DNA of 64,000 nucleotides from Lysinibacillus odysseyi 34hs-1 = NBRC 100172 (GTDB taxonomy: Bacteria; Bacillota; Bacilli; Bacillales_A; Planococcaceae): positions 248,001 through 312,000 of the forward strand of contig NZ_BCVX01000002.1 in NCBI RefSeq assembly GCF_001591965.1. Direction: 5' to 3'. Numbering within the stretch: the first letter of the stretch is position 1; every line of letters begins with the position of its first letter. This document shows, in pieces, positions 63,958 through 64,000 of the stretch. The notes below the pieces were generated by a model. The model did not search any database, was not told the DNA's origin, and was given only the letters and a program-made list of their open reading frames with translations. Position numbers and translations under genes: made by a program.

Positions 63958-64000
63958 TTATTTTTTCATATCTTGTGCTGCCCGGCGCTTACGTCCACGC
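63958..64000 (-). CDS. C-terminus of a further minus-strand gene
   Basis: The last 13 codons read RGRKRRAAQDMKK before a TAA, and a terminator hairpin follows. The basic tail would suit a nucleic-acid-binding protein, but too little is visible to name it. Confidence 0.5.
   Translation of the reverse strand, partial: RGRKRRAAQDMKK

Overview
The window reads as chromosome of an endospore-forming, low-GC Bacillota of the Lysinibacillus/Solibacillus type (Bacillales). This is inferred from the endospore genes (a gerA-type receptor, SpoVA, SpoVIF, YjcZ, coat proteins CotD and CotZ), the B. subtilis-like gene order (yjcH-G-F; yjbK-J-I-H-pepF-coiA-mecA-spxA-trpS; yitU-V-W) and a murE that lies outside a division/cell-wall cluster, as in many L-lysine-peptidoglycan Bacillales. 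The species cannot be named from the sequence alone. No rRNA, tRNA, CRISPR array or intact insertion sequence was seen.

Layout. 1-6.5 kb: the 5' part of murE, an M42 aminopeptidase, a PAS sensor kinase, an aldehyde dehydrogenase and two small unknown genes. 6.8-7.1 kb: cotD behind a sigma-K-like promoter. 7.3-14.4 kb: a seven-gene Isd-like heme-iron locus on the minus strand (sortase-anchored NEAT protein, triple-NEAT protein with S-layer homology domains, IsdE/IsdF/ATPase transporter, sortase B, EfeM-like lipoprotein). 14.6-18.2 kb: a gerA-family germinant receptor operon. 18.3-25.5 kb: an AT-richer accessory stretch with a FusB-type EF-G-binding protein, an EmrB/LmrB-type efflux pump with a divergent TetR regulator, a protein phosphatase with a divergent TetR regulator, a thermonuclease lipoprotein and a 26-residue membrane peptide with a decayed second copy.

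25.5-36.8 kb: yutG, yjcHGF, a sporulation block (yhcN-like lipoprotein-spoVAC-spoVAD-spoVAEb, yjcZ, spoVIF, with cotZ divergent and a cotO-like gene), mgtE, then the yjbM-nadK-yjbO operon and yjbL. 36.9-46.6 kb: yjbK, yjbJ, yjbI, spxH, the small RNA RoxS/RsaE, pepF, coiA, mecA, spxA and T-box-controlled trpS. Spx and its adaptor SpxH therefore sit together with the ClpC adaptor MecA. 46.9-49.5 kb: fabH-fabF with a FapR-like operator, and yjzD.

49.7-55.2 kb: a stress block with a large catalase, a small acidic protein (both behind sigma-B-like promoters), a ClpB-type disaggregase that lacks the N-terminal domain and has a CtsR box, and an Fnr-type regulator with C-terminal cluster cysteines. 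55.3-57.4 kb: yitW, yitV, yitU. 57.4-63.5 kb: an oligopeptide ABC transporter operon in the order D-F-B-C-A behind a clear sigma-A promoter. The last 43 bases hold the C-terminus of a further minus-strand gene.

The most rewarding items are the heme locus (three NEAT domains with different heme motifs, and an EfeM-like protein where a heme oxygenase would be expected), RoxS with Rex, ResD and cre sites in one control region, the reduced ClpB and SpxH proteins, and several operator pairs that can be read directly from the sequence.
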